Part shown: one piece after another, positions 7,301 to 16,318 of the stretch
Numbering within the stretch: position 1 is the stretch's first letter
Layout of the letters: the number at the start of each line of letters is the position of its first letter
Assembly (NCBI GenBank): GCA_023439305.1
Contig: JAEXOO010000048.1
Span: 1-20,537, forward strand
From: Pseudomonadota bacterium
GTDB taxonomy: Bacteria; Pseudomonadota; Gammaproteobacteria; Burkholderiales; Burkholderiaceae_B
Direction of reading: 5' to 3'
DNA: 20,537 nucleotides
The notes under the pieces: generated by a model
What the model was told of the DNA's origin: nothing
The model's input: the letters and a program-made list of their open reading frames with translations, nothing else
Database searches by the model: none
Translations under genes and position numbers: made by a program

Positions 7301-8539
7301 CGAACGGGCCACCGCCAGGCGAGCCTGGGCCAGCACGGCGGCAGGCTCATTGGGCTGCAGGCGGCGCGCCTTGTCCAGCAACGTCGCCGCCTGGGTGTTG
7401 TTGCCGGCGCGCATAGCTTGATTCGCCTGCTCTACCGTGACCCAGTACTGAGCCGTATCGTAGGCCTGCTTCCAGTCGCGGGGACGGGCTCGGTGCGCTT
7501 GCGCCAGCAGATCGGCCGCGTCCTGCATGCGGCCCTGGCGCATGCGCACCACGCCCATGGCGCCCAGAGCGTCAGGCTGATCGGGCCGTTCAGCCAGGAT
7601 CACCTGCAATTGAGATTCGGCAATAGGCAGGTCCCCCTGCTCCAGACGCTGCATGGCGGTACGTACGCGCGCGGCATAAGGATCTGCCGCAGGGGCGGCG
7701 GCTGGCGCCGCCCTCGCAGCGCCCGGGCGCTGCGACTGGCTGAGAGCGCGGGTCTGCGCGTCGAGCTGCGCCCGGATTTCCGTATCGTCAGGATTCTTGG
7801 CCAGATAGGATTCCAGCAGGGGACGGAATTCGGCCTTGGGCGGCGTACCCAGCCAGGTCAGGGCGTCACGCCAGCTTTCGGCCGCATCGCTGCCGATATC
7901 GGCGCGCGCGGACAGACGCTCCAGCAATTGTATGCCCTGCGCCCGGGTGGGCTCATTGCGAGCCATGTGCCGCGCCAGCGGCAGCTGGATGCGAGGATTG
8001 TTGGGCGAAGCCGCCCGCAAGCGCTCCAGGCCCTTGATCGCCTCCAGCATGCCGTCGTGGCTGGTATAGCCCAGATAGGTGTAGTATTCCAGCCCCACTT
8101 CGCCTTCGGGCGTACGGCCGGCCAACGCCTGCCGATACAGGGGCAGAGCGCCTTCCAGATCGCCCTCGGCCGCCACGCGACGGGCTTTTTCCAGCGCGGA
8201 TGCGCTTGCCGGCGCGCTCAAGGCCAGTTCCTGCTCCAGCAGGGTCACTTCATTGCTGCCGGGAGCCGCTTTGCGCAATTGTTCGAGGTAGCTGCGCGCC
8301 TGAGCGGTATTTTTCTTTCGCAGCTCGATCTGCGCCAGGCTGTAGAGCGCCTGAGTGTTGCCCGGCTGCGCCTTCAACACTTTGTTCCAGACATCGGCGG
8401 CGCGCTGGAAATCTCCGCGCGACTGCCAATATTGGCCCTGCCCCTGCAGCACCGTCAAAGCATCGCTCTGTGACTGACCCGCCCAGGGAAAGGCCAACGC
8501 CAACATACATGCGACTAATTTTTTCGTGCCGGCGGACAT
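4352..8539 (-). CDS. bcsC: Cellulose synthase outer-membrane export protein BcsC
   Basis: 1395-residue outer-membrane exporter. It has a signal peptide (about 1-25, MSAGTKKLVACMLALAFPWA). A long tetratricopeptide-repeat region (about 30-835) forms the periplasmic superhelix, with repeated Ala/Tyr/Pro-Asn turns. A Pro/Ala-rich linker lies at about 840-957. The C-terminal BcsC beta-barrel (about 960-1395) begins near LSPLEAELALIEED and ends in an aromatic-containing strand. Length compares with about 1150-1300 for most BcsC proteins, the excess lying in TPRs and linker. Start: the frame is also open from a GTG at 8551, but the ATG at 8539 has a strong GGAGAAGG directly upstream and is preferred. 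It overlaps bcsZ by 25 bp. It would guide acetylated or plain glucan from BcsB to the cell surface. Confidence 0.95.
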   Translation of the reverse strand: MSAGTKKLVACMLALAFPWAGQSQSDALTVLQGQGQYWQSRGDFQRAADVWNKVLKAQPGNTQALYSLAQIELRKKNTAQARSYLEQLRKAAPGSNEVTLLEQELALSAPASASALEKARRVAAEGDLEGALPLYRQALAGRTPEGEVGLEYYTYLGYTSHDGMLEAIKGLERLRAASPNNPRIQLPLARHMARNEPTRAQGIQLLERLSARADIGSDAAESWRDALTWLGTPPKAEFRPLLESYLAKNPDDTEIRAQLDAQTRALSQSQRPGAARAAPAAAPAADPYAARVRTAMQRLEQGDLPIAESQLQVILAERPDQPDALGAMGVVRMRQGRMQDAADLLAQAHRARPRDWKQAYDTAQYWVTVEQANQAMRAGNNTQAATLLDKARRLQPNEPAAVLAQARLAVARSDMRRAESLYRTAYQRDPNNSEAISGLVQVYAQTNQVDKARQMVESLTPKQQEAAGGRAKLQGLYAAGLAKAQRARGDLASARATLEQAMAADPSNAWVRLELAQIYNESGYPKEARGLIDGMLLTDPYNVDALYTSAIFASQQQDWAGAQQALSRIPANLATPEMKALQRDVTVQVRIKYAAALGKQGRGMEAAAVLDELAPVVANNPGLASTVAAAYADAGDSARALGLIRQQMGRSKTPDPDVMLQYAGLLFRTQQDVEAMGVLRSLDGRQLSPDQQKTLRELHNTQTIRQAESLREQGDLVAAYDALSPVLSQNPNDPQALAALARMYASAGDAHQALGIYQHLLQQNSSSPDLFIGAALVANQLRDFKYADQAAESAVALAPDDIQILTSAAGIYRVQGKTAKAQKLLKHAVALQESDARSYSANGAFAPPASGGNPFVGMPGQRTARTGAQTFALPAAAGATAAVAAPAAAWGASAPASAPTYGAAPAWGAPPGRAAAAPRGMPATARPIAQNPYGPAQAAAPLPFMANAQQPAYGAAPLSPLEAELALIEEDRSPQLSMGTVYRSRTGDSGTSRLDDLQTPIEARFAAGDGQAFVRATPVFLDAGNFSMSKFLEGTVGGNWSGYDFSDLNRQLDNSMDTSQTGVGLAVGYQLQGLKLDLGVTPLGFKKTSFTGGIAYEGAVSQDGTVRMGINVSSRPVNDSVMSFAGIENPLTGEVQGGVMATGARVDISKDLGDYGFYASVGAHALNGKNVESNRRIEVNTGTYVHLINEPDNIFTTGLNLNYTGYSDNLRYFTPGHGGYFSPQTSFTVGVPFNWSRKVDDLTFKVSGSLALQHFKEDSADLMPGKSGEEIWGMVESRAQASGGTAQQELARLKAMSGFTDQQILDGLSAANSGFYAGQTKTGLAYNFNVGAEYNFTPGMAFGGHLGIDKSGDYRQWIGGIYLKYYFDQQTRRTADLPLVPYSSPYGEPYGGKFQ

Positions 8540-9702
8540 GCCTTCTCCCACTGGGTCTGCAATTGCCCAGCCTCGTTGAATGTGTAAATACCCTGCGCCC
8601 AGCCCATGCCGAACAGGCTCAGCACCACGTCATAGTAAGGCGGCTGCTTCTGTTGGGTACGCAATGGCTGGAAGGCCTCGCGCAGCGCCACGTTGACCCG
8701 CTCGCTCTGCCATTGCGTCTGAGGCGCCTGCCTCAGAGCCGTGAAATACGGCACCAGCGCCGCTGAAAAACCGAAAGGCCCTTCACCCTTGGCGACACCG
8801 GTCTCGGTATTGACCGACTCCGGCGGCACCACGCGCTGCTGCTCGGCCATGATCTTGGCCATGCCTTCCAGCGCCTGCAACGCCTTGCCCGCCAAAGGAT
8901 CGCCAGCTGGCATCATGCCTGCCCACATATAGGTACGAATGGCATCATAGCTTCCGGCAGGCCCCTTGAGCGTATCGGTAACGAAGGCATAGCCGTCGCC
9001 CTTGGGCGCGTACATGCTCCAGTCTGCGGCCAGCCCCTTGGGCGCGCTTTCCTGTAAAAAACGTAAAGTGGTGTCCGGCATGGCCTTCCAGGCCGGATGC
9101 GGCGACACCTGCGCCAAGCGGCGCAGCAGCGGAATGGGCAAGTAGCTGGCGTTCAGCTGCCACACATTGCCAGGCCGAGCGAAACTGTCGCGCCCCGGCA
9201 GCAACATGGGGCCCAGTTCGGGCAGATCGACCACTTCCTGCGCCTCGATCAGAGCCAGCAAAGCCAGCGCGCGTTGCGTGTAGGACGGATCCCCCCACAA
9301 GCGCCCAGCTTCCAGCAGCGCGTACACAAACCAGACATCAGCGTCCGAGGCGGAGTTGGCGTCCAGGACCTTCCAGCCGCCCTTGCCGTCCGCCCCCCAG
9401 ATCCAGGCCGGCAAACGCTTGGATAGATCCCCGCCGCCCAGATTGTCCACGCTCCAGGCCCACAGCGTGTCGAACGCCGGACGATCATTGGCCAGCAAAG
9501 CGAAGAACATGCCGTAGGACTGCCCTTCGGACGACGTGTGCTTCTGCGGCGTGCTGTCATCCAGCACGCGCCCGCTGTCCTGGATGAAATGGGCTTTGAA
9601 CTGCGCCCATAAAGGCCAGTCCATGGGCGCGCAGGTCGCCGCCACGGCGGCGGACAACGGCGTCAGGGCAAGCAAGGCGGCAAGGCAGGCGCGGCGCAGC
9701 AT
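8515..9702 (-). CDS. bcsZ: Periplasmic endo-beta-1,4-glucanase BcsZ (GH8)
   Basis: 395-residue secreted cellulase of glycoside hydrolase family 8. It hydrolyses beta-1,4-glucan in the periplasm and influences polymer length and packing. The signal peptide covers about residues 1-22 (MLRRACLAALLALTPLSAAVAA). GH8 motifs: TSSEGQSYGMFF with the proposed general acid E59; SASDADVW (117-124), the substrate-binding Asp region; and SYDAIRTYMW with D253, matching the catalytic Asp of BcsZ/CMCax. Length is slightly above E. coli BcsZ (368). The ATG at 9702 has AGGA upstream and follows the bcsB2 stop by 9 bp. Its 3' end overlaps bcsC. Confidence 0.95.
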   Translation of the reverse strand: MLRRACLAALLALTPLSAAVAATCAPMDWPLWAQFKAHFIQDSGRVLDDSTPQKHTSSEGQSYGMFFALLANDRPAFDTLWAWSVDNLGGGDLSKRLPAWIWGADGKGGWKVLDANSASDADVWFVYALLEAGRLWGDPSYTQRALALLALIEAQEVVDLPELGPMLLPGRDSFARPGNVWQLNASYLPIPLLRRLAQVSPHPAWKAMPDTTLRFLQESAPKGLAADWSMYAPKGDGYAFVTDTLKGPAGSYDAIRTYMWAGMMPAGDPLAGKALQALEGMAKIMAEQQRVVPPESVNTETGVAKGEGPFGFSAALVPYFTALRQAPQTQWQSERVNVALREAFQPLRTQQKQPPYYDVVLSLFGMGWAQGIYTFNEAGQLQTQWEKACPPARKN

Positions 9703-9711
9703 GGCGAATTC

Positions 9712-12006
9712 CTAGTTGGACTTGCGGGCAGCCTTGCGGCGCGCCAGCAGGCGACTGATCAGAAAGGCCAGCAGAATCAAACCGAACAAGCCCGAAATCC
9801 AGGCCGAACGCCATTTGCCCGCTTGCTCCCAGCCATTGGCCAGCGTCCACTGCAATCGCGTCCAGATATCCAGGCTGCCTACGGCATACGTTTTTTCCGC
9901 CAGCAATGCGCTGATTTTCTCACCACGGACGATGACCGCGCTACCTTTGATACGCTCCTGATCGGGATGCACGCCCAGCAGAGCTTCGCTGACATCCAAC
10001 AGCGCGTCGGAATCCGTGCCGGTCAGCGCCACCACGCTGCGGCCGGACTGCAGCGGCGACTCAAAGCCGGTGATCAAACCGCTGCGGCCTTCGCTGGCGT
10101 ATTGGATCTCGTTTTGCTGGTCCTGGACCCGGTCGCGCGGATTGGGGCTGACCCAATCGCTGGTGCGATACACCAGGTCCGAGGTGCCGAACTGCTTTTT
10201 CTCGGCGGCGCCATATTCGGGCAGATACGGCCCCCAAACGCGTTTGAGCGAATCGGCCGCTCCCACCAGCAAAATGTCTTTATCGACCACTTTCTGGCTC
10301 TCAGCCGCCTTGACTACCGCCACTCCCGTGGCAGGATAGCCCGTGGACTCGCCCATGCGGCCCAGGGCCGTCAGGTAGACGCTCAGCTCTTTTTCGTCCG
10401 GCGCGTCCGACAGAACCACTACGGTCTCGGACAGATCCGCCATGCGGGTGAACGGAAAGCCCGCATCACTGAAGGCTTCCAAGTCAGGCATTTCCAGATA
10501 GTGGTTACGCCCCGAGATGTCGATCGTGCTTTCCGGATCGATCTGGCCGCGCACATTGTCCAGCAAGGCATCCTTGCACTCGCCCTGCTTGATGTAATCG
10601 TACATGTAGCGGAAGTTCAGCTCCGAACGATTCATCAACTGATACAGCGGCACCTGCACGGATTCTTCCATAGGCAGCAACTCGCCCGGCGCAGCGTCTG
10701 CAAAACGACTGTTGCGCGCCTCCAGTTGGGCCAGTCCGTACAGGGGGATGGATTTCAGGAAATGGTCTCCAACCCCTACCAGCAGGGACGAATTGACGCT
10801 GCCGGGCTGGGCGGAATAGCGATACTTCAGGTCTACATCGACCGGCGCAGCGCGCCAGGTGAACAGATCGGGGGGCAGACGCAGGTTCATGCGGATGGCG
10901 GGCGAATCATAGCCGCGCACGTCCAGGCGCTGAGCCGACATCAGTTCACCGAATTTGACCGGCCGCGAGCTGCTCAGCCAACGCGGTGCATCATACGGCT
11001 CACGCGGCTGCATCTGCGGCGCCTGCCGCACCTGAGCTTGAGCGCCAGACAGTATGGAGCCGCCCGCAACCAGGGCCTGGGCCGCCTGACGCAGTTGTTC
11101 GCCGCTGGTGCCGCTGATCACCAGCAGCTTGCCGTTGGGATCCTGCGGATTGGGCAGCATGGTGATGCTGGCACCCTGGACATCGGGCACGTCCAGTTGA
11201 CCTTTCAGGGCGTCGCGCAAGGCGAACACAATGGCGTGCCCCTGATCGGGCAGGCTGTCCTGACGCGCGTGAAATTGAGCGCCGCGCTGGTCGGCCAACG
11301 CACCCAGCCAGGAGGCTACGATGCCGCCGGCCTCCAGGGTGCCGGCCTGCGGCGTACCCAGAAACACAATCGGCATCTCCAGGCGGTTGACGTCGCGCGG
11401 GTCAAAGAACGGCAGCGGCAGGATGGACAGATCGTCCGTCAGGGCGATCTTTTCTACATTCAGGCTCAGGCTGCTCTGGTTGCTGACGTTGGCCCACAGG
11501 CTGGAATGCAGCGGATCCTCGCATTCGAGCGTGTAGTGACCGATAAGCTGCAAGCGCAATTGATTGGTGGCGGCAATCAGGCGCGCCGGCAACTCGACTT
11601 CTACTGTCTGCGGCCTGCCTGCTCCTTCGGCCGTGACCGGCAAGGTGTGCACCACCTCGTCATTGACCAGGACATTGATGTGCGAAAAGTCGGTCAGCAA
11701 GGAAGGCGAATAGCTGTAGTGCAACGTCGTGCGCGCTCCGGTGATGACCTCATCGGCGCGCACATTGAAAAACACACTGTCGCTGCTGTCCACGCCCCGC
11801 AGATTGAACGGAAAACGCGCGCCCAGCTGACGGAACGTGAACGTGGTGCCGGCCGGCTCCTGAACCTGAGCCAACGGAGCCGATACCTGCGCCAGATCCT
11901 CGGGCGGACTCGACAACATGGGTTGGGCCCAGACAGGAGCGCCCAGCAGGCCTGCCGCCAGCAGGGACAGGGAAAAACGCTGAAAAAATGGTTTCATGCT
12001 CACCAT
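9712..12006 (-). CDS. bcsB: Cellulose synthase regulatory subunit BcsB, second tandem copy
   Basis: 764-residue periplasmic, membrane-anchored BcsB-family protein. Signal peptide about 1-27 (ending GAPVWAQ). The first carbohydrate-binding/flavodoxin-like half includes IGHYTLECEDPLHSSLW (155-171) and DDLSILPLPFFDPRD. A second half of the same kind follows, then a C-terminal transmembrane helix (about 735-751) and a basic tail (RRKAARKSN). It is a clear but diverged paralogue of the preceding gene, sharing IVASWLGAL, HINVLVN/HLNVRLN and the LxDLSxLPxPFF block. Start choice: ATGs occur at 12012, 12006 and 11997. The 12012 ATG overlaps the upstream stop (ATGA), while 12006 has AGGA six bases upstream and is preferred. 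It may share BcsA contacts with copy 1 or form a mixed periplasmic crown. Confidence 0.92.
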   Translation of the reverse strand: MVSMKPFFQRFSLSLLAAGLLGAPVWAQPMLSSPPEDLAQVSAPLAQVQEPAGTTFTFRQLGARFPFNLRGVDSSDSVFFNVRADEVITGARTTLHYSYSPSLLTDFSHINVLVNDEVVHTLPVTAEGAGRPQTVEVELPARLIAATNQLRLQLIGHYTLECEDPLHSSLWANVSNQSSLSLNVEKIALTDDLSILPLPFFDPRDVNRLEMPIVFLGTPQAGTLEAGGIVASWLGALADQRGAQFHARQDSLPDQGHAIVFALRDALKGQLDVPDVQGASITMLPNPQDPNGKLLVISGTSGEQLRQAAQALVAGGSILSGAQAQVRQAPQMQPREPYDAPRWLSSSRPVKFGELMSAQRLDVRGYDSPAIRMNLRLPPDLFTWRAAPVDVDLKYRYSAQPGSVNSSLLVGVGDHFLKSIPLYGLAQLEARNSRFADAAPGELLPMEESVQVPLYQLMNRSELNFRYMYDYIKQGECKDALLDNVRGQIDPESTIDISGRNHYLEMPDLEAFSDAGFPFTRMADLSETVVVLSDAPDEKELSVYLTALGRMGESTGYPATGVAVVKAAESQKVVDKDILLVGAADSLKRVWGPYLPEYGAAEKKQFGTSDLVYRTSDWVSPNPRDRVQDQQNEIQYASEGRSGLITGFESPLQSGRSVVALTGTDSDALLDVSEALLGVHPDQERIKGSAVIVRGEKISALLAEKTYAVGSLDIWTRLQWTLANGWEQAGKWRSAWISGLFGLILLAFLISRLLARRKAARKSN

Positions 12007-12008
12007 AC

Positions 12009-14141
12009 TCATTCCTGATTCTGCGATGCATGGATACGCAGGCGACTGCGGGCGCGGGCGCGCAGACTGATATAGGCCATCAGACTGGCCAGGGAAATAC
12101 CGCCAATGAAGATCAGGACCAGCAACCAGGGATTGCTGCCCAGAAAATGCTGCAGGCCACGCCACCAGCCCAGACTGCCTGTGTTGTAGTGCGTCTGCTC
12201 CGACAGCACGCGCACATCGCCGCCGGACAGGGCCACCATGCTGCCTTGCACCTTGGCCTCCAGCACGGGTTCGCGCAGAACCGGCAACAGGCCCTCGCCC
12301 AGGCCGCCCTGCGTGCTGAGCACAACGACATTGCGCGCGCGATTCAGCGGCGAACGAAAGCCCGTGATCAGCACATCGCGACCCGACAAAAGCGGCTTGG
12401 CCGAATCCTGCTTGCCAGCGGCAGGCAGCTTAGCGGCCCATTGCTCCAACAAGGCGGCAGGTTTGCCACTCGACAGGATCAGAATGTCCTTGTCCTGCAT
12501 GCCTTCCGGGGAGGCCGGATCAATCGCGATCTGTACCTGCGTGGCCGGATAGCCGGTGGACTGCCCTATCTTGGCCATCAGGCCCAGGTACGCGGGCAGA
12601 TCAGCGGAGACCAGCTCGGGCGACAGCACCACGGCTGTCTCGGAAAGATCAGCCAGGCGGCTGAATGGATAACCGGCGGCCATGAAGGCGCCTGCATTGG
12701 GCATGGCCAGAAAGTGCGGCAGCCCGCTGAAATCCAGCGAGGAGTCCGGGTCCAGGGAACTACGCACATTGTTCACGCCCAGATTTTCACAATCATTCAG
12801 GGCCGGCAAAGGGTAGTGGAAGGAAAAACCCAAGGTGGCGCGGGTCGCCAGAAGATCCAGTGGCAGACGGATCGCCCGCTCTGTCATGGGCAGGATATCC
12901 GCTCCCGCCAGGGACTTGAAGCCGTGTGCCTGGCGATCAAAATCCAGGCGCGCGACCGGCTCGTAGTTCACATCCACGGCCAGATAGGCGGAAGGGTCGC
13001 TGACGGTCATCGAGGGTCGGTAGCGCAATACCATGGGCACGCGCTGATCCAGCCAGGGATACAGGTCGGGTGGCAGGCGCAAGTCCACATTGATGGACTC
13101 GGGCCGGTAACCCGACACCGTCATGGCGGTATCCGGCACCAACTCGCCGAACTTCACGGGACGATCGCTGGGCACCCAGTTGGGGGCATCATAAGGCTTG
13201 CGCTCGCGGGCGCTGAAAACCAGGTTGAAGGCCGCCGGGCCGCTCAACGCATCACTGCCCGTCACCAGGCTGCGGGCCGCTGTCAGCAATTCCTGCTCGT
13301 TGGAGCCGGTCACCAGCAGCACTTTGCTGATGCCGTCGTTGGGATTGTTCTTCAGGAGCAGCGTGGGGCCGCGCACCGTCGCCCCGGCCAGTTCGCCTGC
13401 CTGGCTCGCCGTAGCCAGCATGATAGCGGGACCTTGCGCAGGCCATTGATCGCTGACAGCAAAATCCGCTCCCCGGTAACCACCCAATGCGCCCAACCAG
13501 GAGGCCACAATGCCGGCTCCCTGCAACGCTGCCTGGCTGCGCTGCGGCAGCACCAGCGTCACATTCAGGCGGCGGCTGTCGCGTTGGTCAAAGAACGGCG
13601 CCGGCAACAGGGACAGATCATCCGGCAAGGAACGGGGAGCCACCGTGAACTCCAACGCGGAGCGGTCATCAATACGCGTCCACAGGGATTCATGCATGGG
13701 ATCTTCGCAAGACATCGTGTAGTGCCCGATCTGTTGCAACTGCAGTTGATTGAGCGCCCGCAACTGATCCACTGGAAGATCGACCACGTATTCGTGGTCC
13801 CCACTGCCCTTGGCGGGCACATACGGCAGCGCCTGGACTACCAGCCCGTTCAGGCGCACATTCAGGTGCGAGAGTTTGGGCAGCATTGCGTCGGAGTGGC
13901 GCAACTTGAGCCGCAGGCGCAGCGACTCCACCTGTTCGTCTTGACGCACGCCAAACCACAAGCCGCCCCAGCCATCCACTCCCTGCAAGCTCATGCTCTG
14001 CTGTCGACCCAGCTCCTGGAAATCAACGGAATAGGTCTGAGTCTGCGCCAGCGCGCCGCCAGCAGCGGCCATCGTCAACAGCAGTACGGCGGCACGCTGT
14101 ACTACACGGCGCCAAGCGCCAGGACGCATCATGGGAATCAT
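12009..14141 (-). CDS. bcsB: Cellulose synthase regulatory subunit BcsB, first tandem copy
   Basis: 710-residue BcsB, the periplasmic partner of BcsA that binds and guides the emerging glucan and stabilises the synthase through its C-terminal helix. Signal peptide about 1-32 (AAVLLLTMAAAGGALAQ). IGHYTMSCEDPMHESLW (138-154) and DDLSLLPAPFFDQRD (174-188) are family hallmarks; IVASWLGALGG follows. The C-terminal transmembrane segment is at about 670-693 (WLLVLIFIGGISLASLMAYI), with an Arg-rich cytoplasmic tail. Start: the ATG at 14141 overlaps the bcsA stop as ATGA and has GGAG five bases upstream; extension further upstream would run through bcsA. Its position directly after bcsA suggests it is the primary BcsA partner. 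Confidence 0.94.
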   Translation of the reverse strand: MIPMMRPGAWRRVVQRAAVLLLTMAAAGGALAQTQTYSVDFQELGRQQSMSLQGVDGWGGLWFGVRQDEQVESLRLRLKLRHSDAMLPKLSHLNVRLNGLVVQALPYVPAKGSGDHEYVVDLPVDQLRALNQLQLQQIGHYTMSCEDPMHESLWTRIDDRSALEFTVAPRSLPDDLSLLPAPFFDQRDSRRLNVTLVLPQRSQAALQGAGIVASWLGALGGYRGADFAVSDQWPAQGPAIMLATASQAGELAGATVRGPTLLLKNNPNDGISKVLLVTGSNEQELLTAARSLVTGSDALSGPAAFNLVFSARERKPYDAPNWVPSDRPVKFGELVPDTAMTVSGYRPESINVDLRLPPDLYPWLDQRVPMVLRYRPSMTVSDPSAYLAVDVNYEPVARLDFDRQAHGFKSLAGADILPMTERAIRLPLDLLATRATLGFSFHYPLPALNDCENLGVNNVRSSLDPDSSLDFSGLPHFLAMPNAGAFMAAGYPFSRLADLSETAVVLSPELVSADLPAYLGLMAKIGQSTGYPATQVQIAIDPASPEGMQDKDILILSSGKPAALLEQWAAKLPAAGKQDSAKPLLSGRDVLITGFRSPLNRARNVVVLSTQGGLGEGLLPVLREPVLEAKVQGSMVALSGGDVRVLSEQTHYNTGSLGWWRGLQHFLGSNPWLLVLIFIGGISLASLMAYISLRARARSRLRIHASQNQE

Positions 14142-16318
14142 GCGCGCTCCGAGCTCTGGGATGCACGTTTGGCATTGGCCCGCAGCAGGCGCCACGTTTC
14201 GCGGCCCAGCACGCGAAAGCCCTGCACACTGATATTGGCAATGGCCCGCATCGCCATCAGCGGCGAGTCGGGCGTCGCATCCGCCCAGGACAGCGCCCAG
14301 GTGTCCGCGCGCGCAAACGTGACCTTGCCCAGCTCGGCCTGCTGCTCGATGCTCAGGTCGTCAAAGCGCAAACCCAGCTTGGTGCCGCGCAGAAACGCCA
14401 CCCGGGCCGGGAAGATCGCCTCTTCATCGTTGCGGAACACGCTGACCCGCAGCGACTCACCCACCACAAGCGGCAAGGGCGCCGGCAGGTCTATGCCCAG
14501 GCCTTCCTGGGAAAAATCGGTGGTCTGGCAGGCGTAACGATAGCCGCTGTCTGTTTGCAGCGTTGCCGCCAGCGAAGCGGCAACACGAGGCACATTGCGG
14601 ATCTGCTTGCGCTCGCCGGCCACCGCCACGCTGGCGCTGGAAATCACAATGTTATGAATGGTCCAGGCCAGATTCATGGTCAAGGTCAGCACGAGCGCCG
14701 TATCGTCCAGATGGCGAACCATAGTGACTATGCCGATCACGAAACCGGCCACGTTCAACAAGAGCAAGGCGATATACGGGCGGGACAGCGTCCAGTCGAA
14801 ATAATCCTGCTCGTTGGTGCCGCCCTTCTGTGTCACGTTGAACGACGCCTTGTTGGGCACGACCAGCGTGGCCAGCGTCGGGAGCATGATGTACCAGGCC
14901 AGGACGGTCTCGTAGACCTCGTTCCAGAACGAATGACGAAACTTGCCCTGCAGCCGGGAGTTGGTCAACTGAGCGTGCAGGACATGGGGCAAGGCGTAAG
15001 CGGCAATCAGCAGCGCGGACGACTTGAAGACATGCGCGCCGAAGAACAGATACGCCAGCGGCGCCGTCAGAAAGACCAGGCGCGGCAAGCCGTAGAAAAA
15101 ATGCAGGGCGGCGCTGGCATAGCAGATGCGCTGCGGAATGCTCAAGCCCTTGCCCAACAAGGGGTTGTGAGAACGAAAGATCTGCGCCATGCCACGCGCC
15201 CAGCGTATGCGCTGGCCGATGTGACGCGACAGGTTCTCGGTGGCCAGGCCGGCAGCCTGCGGTATGGCCAGGTACGCCGTGTTGTACCCCTTGCGATTCA
15301 TTTTAAGGGCGGTCAGCGCGTCTTCGGTGACGCTTTCTACCGCCACGCCGCCCACGTCCAGCAAGGCCGAACGCCGCAATACCGCGCAAGACCCACAGAA
15401 AAAGGTGGCGTTCCACAGGTCGTTGCCGTCCTGGGTCAGGCCGTAGAACAGTTTGCCTTCGTTCGGGACTTTCTTGAACAGGGAAAGGTTCTGCTCCAAC
15501 GGATCAGGAGAGAAGAACACGTGCGGCGTCTGCAGCATGGCCAGCTTGACATCGCGCAGGAACCAGCCCATCACCACTTGCAGGAAAGAGCGCGTAGGCA
15601 CGTGGTCGCAATCGAAAATGGCGATGTACTCGCCGTCGGTCACCTTCAAGGCTTCATTGATATTGCCGGCCTTGGCATGCTTGTTGTTATTACGGGTGAT
15701 GTAGCCTATGCCTGCTTCGGCGCAAAAGGCCTTGAACTCCGGACGGTTGCCGTCGTCCAGCACATGGATCTTGAAGCGGTCGCTGGGCCAGTCCTGCGCC
15801 AGTGCGGTCAGTGCGGTCTGACGCACCACATTCAAAGGCTCATTGTAGGTAGGAATAAAGATATCCACCGTCGGCCAAAGCGAAGGGTCATCCGGCAAGG
15901 GCGCGGGCTTGCGCTTCAAGGGCCAGGCCGACTGGAAATAACTGAGCAACAGCACCGCCATGGCATACAGCTCCGCCGCCAGCAGGCCATAGCCGAAGAA
16001 GGCATCCAGCGGATTGTCAAAGCCCAGCGTGGAAGTCAGGCGCCAATACATATAGCGCAGCGAGGTCACGATAGAGATGCCGATCAGAACCAGGCTGGCC
16101 AAGCGCCCTGTGGTCAGACGGTTGATGAGATAGGCGGCGGCAAAAGTGACAGCAGCGAAGCCGAGCTGGGTGATCAGATCAAACGGAGTAATAATGACCA
16201 ACACGCAAAGGGCCAGGCCCACGGCGACCACCAACCCCGAGGCCAGGGGGCCCAGGCCCCATTCCGGCACCGTTTTCAGGCGGATTTTCCCGGCTTTGGG
16301 TGCTTTCTTGTCGCTCAC
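14138..16318 (-). CDS. bcsA: Cellulose synthase catalytic subunit BcsA (UDP-forming, PilZ domain)
   Basis: 726-residue inner-membrane GT2 synthase that extends beta-1,4-glucan from UDP-glucose and translocates it. N-terminal transmembrane helices span about 25-130. The GT2 domain (about 150-380) has DDG (188-190), DCD (236-238), TED (331-333, catalytic base) and QRIRW (369-373, acceptor binding). More helices follow, with the gating loop FNVTQKG at 493-499. The C-terminal PilZ domain carries RxxxR (R570-R574) and DFSQEG (D601, S603, G606), so c-di-GMP activation is expected. All catalytic residues are intact. The start is GTG at 16318, overlapping the bcsQ stop as GTGA, with GGGGAGG upstream. 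About 40 residues beyond the PilZ domain are rich in Arg/Ser and poorly defined. Confidence 0.97.
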   Translation of the reverse strand: MSDKKAPKAGKIRLKTVPEWGLGPLASGLVVAVGLALCVLVIITPFDLITQLGFAAVTFAAAYLINRLTTGRLASLVLIGISIVTSLRYMYWRLTSTLGFDNPLDAFFGYGLLAAELYAMAVLLLSYFQSAWPLKRKPAPLPDDPSLWPTVDIFIPTYNEPLNVVRQTALTALAQDWPSDRFKIHVLDDGNRPEFKAFCAEAGIGYITRNNNKHAKAGNINEALKVTDGEYIAIFDCDHVPTRSFLQVVMGWFLRDVKLAMLQTPHVFFSPDPLEQNLSLFKKVPNEGKLFYGLTQDGNDLWNATFFCGSCAVLRRSALLDVGGVAVESVTEDALTALKMNRKGYNTAYLAIPQAAGLATENLSRHIGQRIRWARGMAQIFRSHNPLLGKGLSIPQRICYASAALHFFYGLPRLVFLTAPLAYLFFGAHVFKSSALLIAAYALPHVLHAQLTNSRLQGKFRHSFWNEVYETVLAWYIMLPTLATLVVPNKASFNVTQKGGTNEQDYFDWTLSRPYIALLLLNVAGFVIGIVTMVRHLDDTALVLTLTMNLAWTIHNIVISSASVAVAGERKQIRNVPRVAASLAATLQTDSGYRYACQTTDFSQEGLGIDLPAPLPLVVGESLRVSVFRNDEEAIFPARVAFLRGTKLGLRFDDLSIEQQAELGKVTFARADTWALSWADATPDSPLMAMRAIANISVQGFRVLGRETWRLLRANAKRASQSSERA

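Noticed and set aside
4889..8473. Very long open frame on the plus strand (1194 codons) opposite bcsC
   Set aside because: Its translation has no family features and a shadow-like Arg/Gln/His/Ile-rich composition. It is the antisense of the GC-rich TPR repeats of bcsC.
9712..14141. Possibility that the two bcsB genes are an assembly duplication
   Set aside because: They differ in length (710 versus 764 residues) and over most positions, sharing only conserved blocks.
9823..14537. Long plus-strand open frames opposite the two bcsB genes (731 and 849 codons)
   Set aside because: Antisense shadows of bcsB1 and bcsB2 caused by GC-rich codon bias, with no domain or ribosome-binding site.
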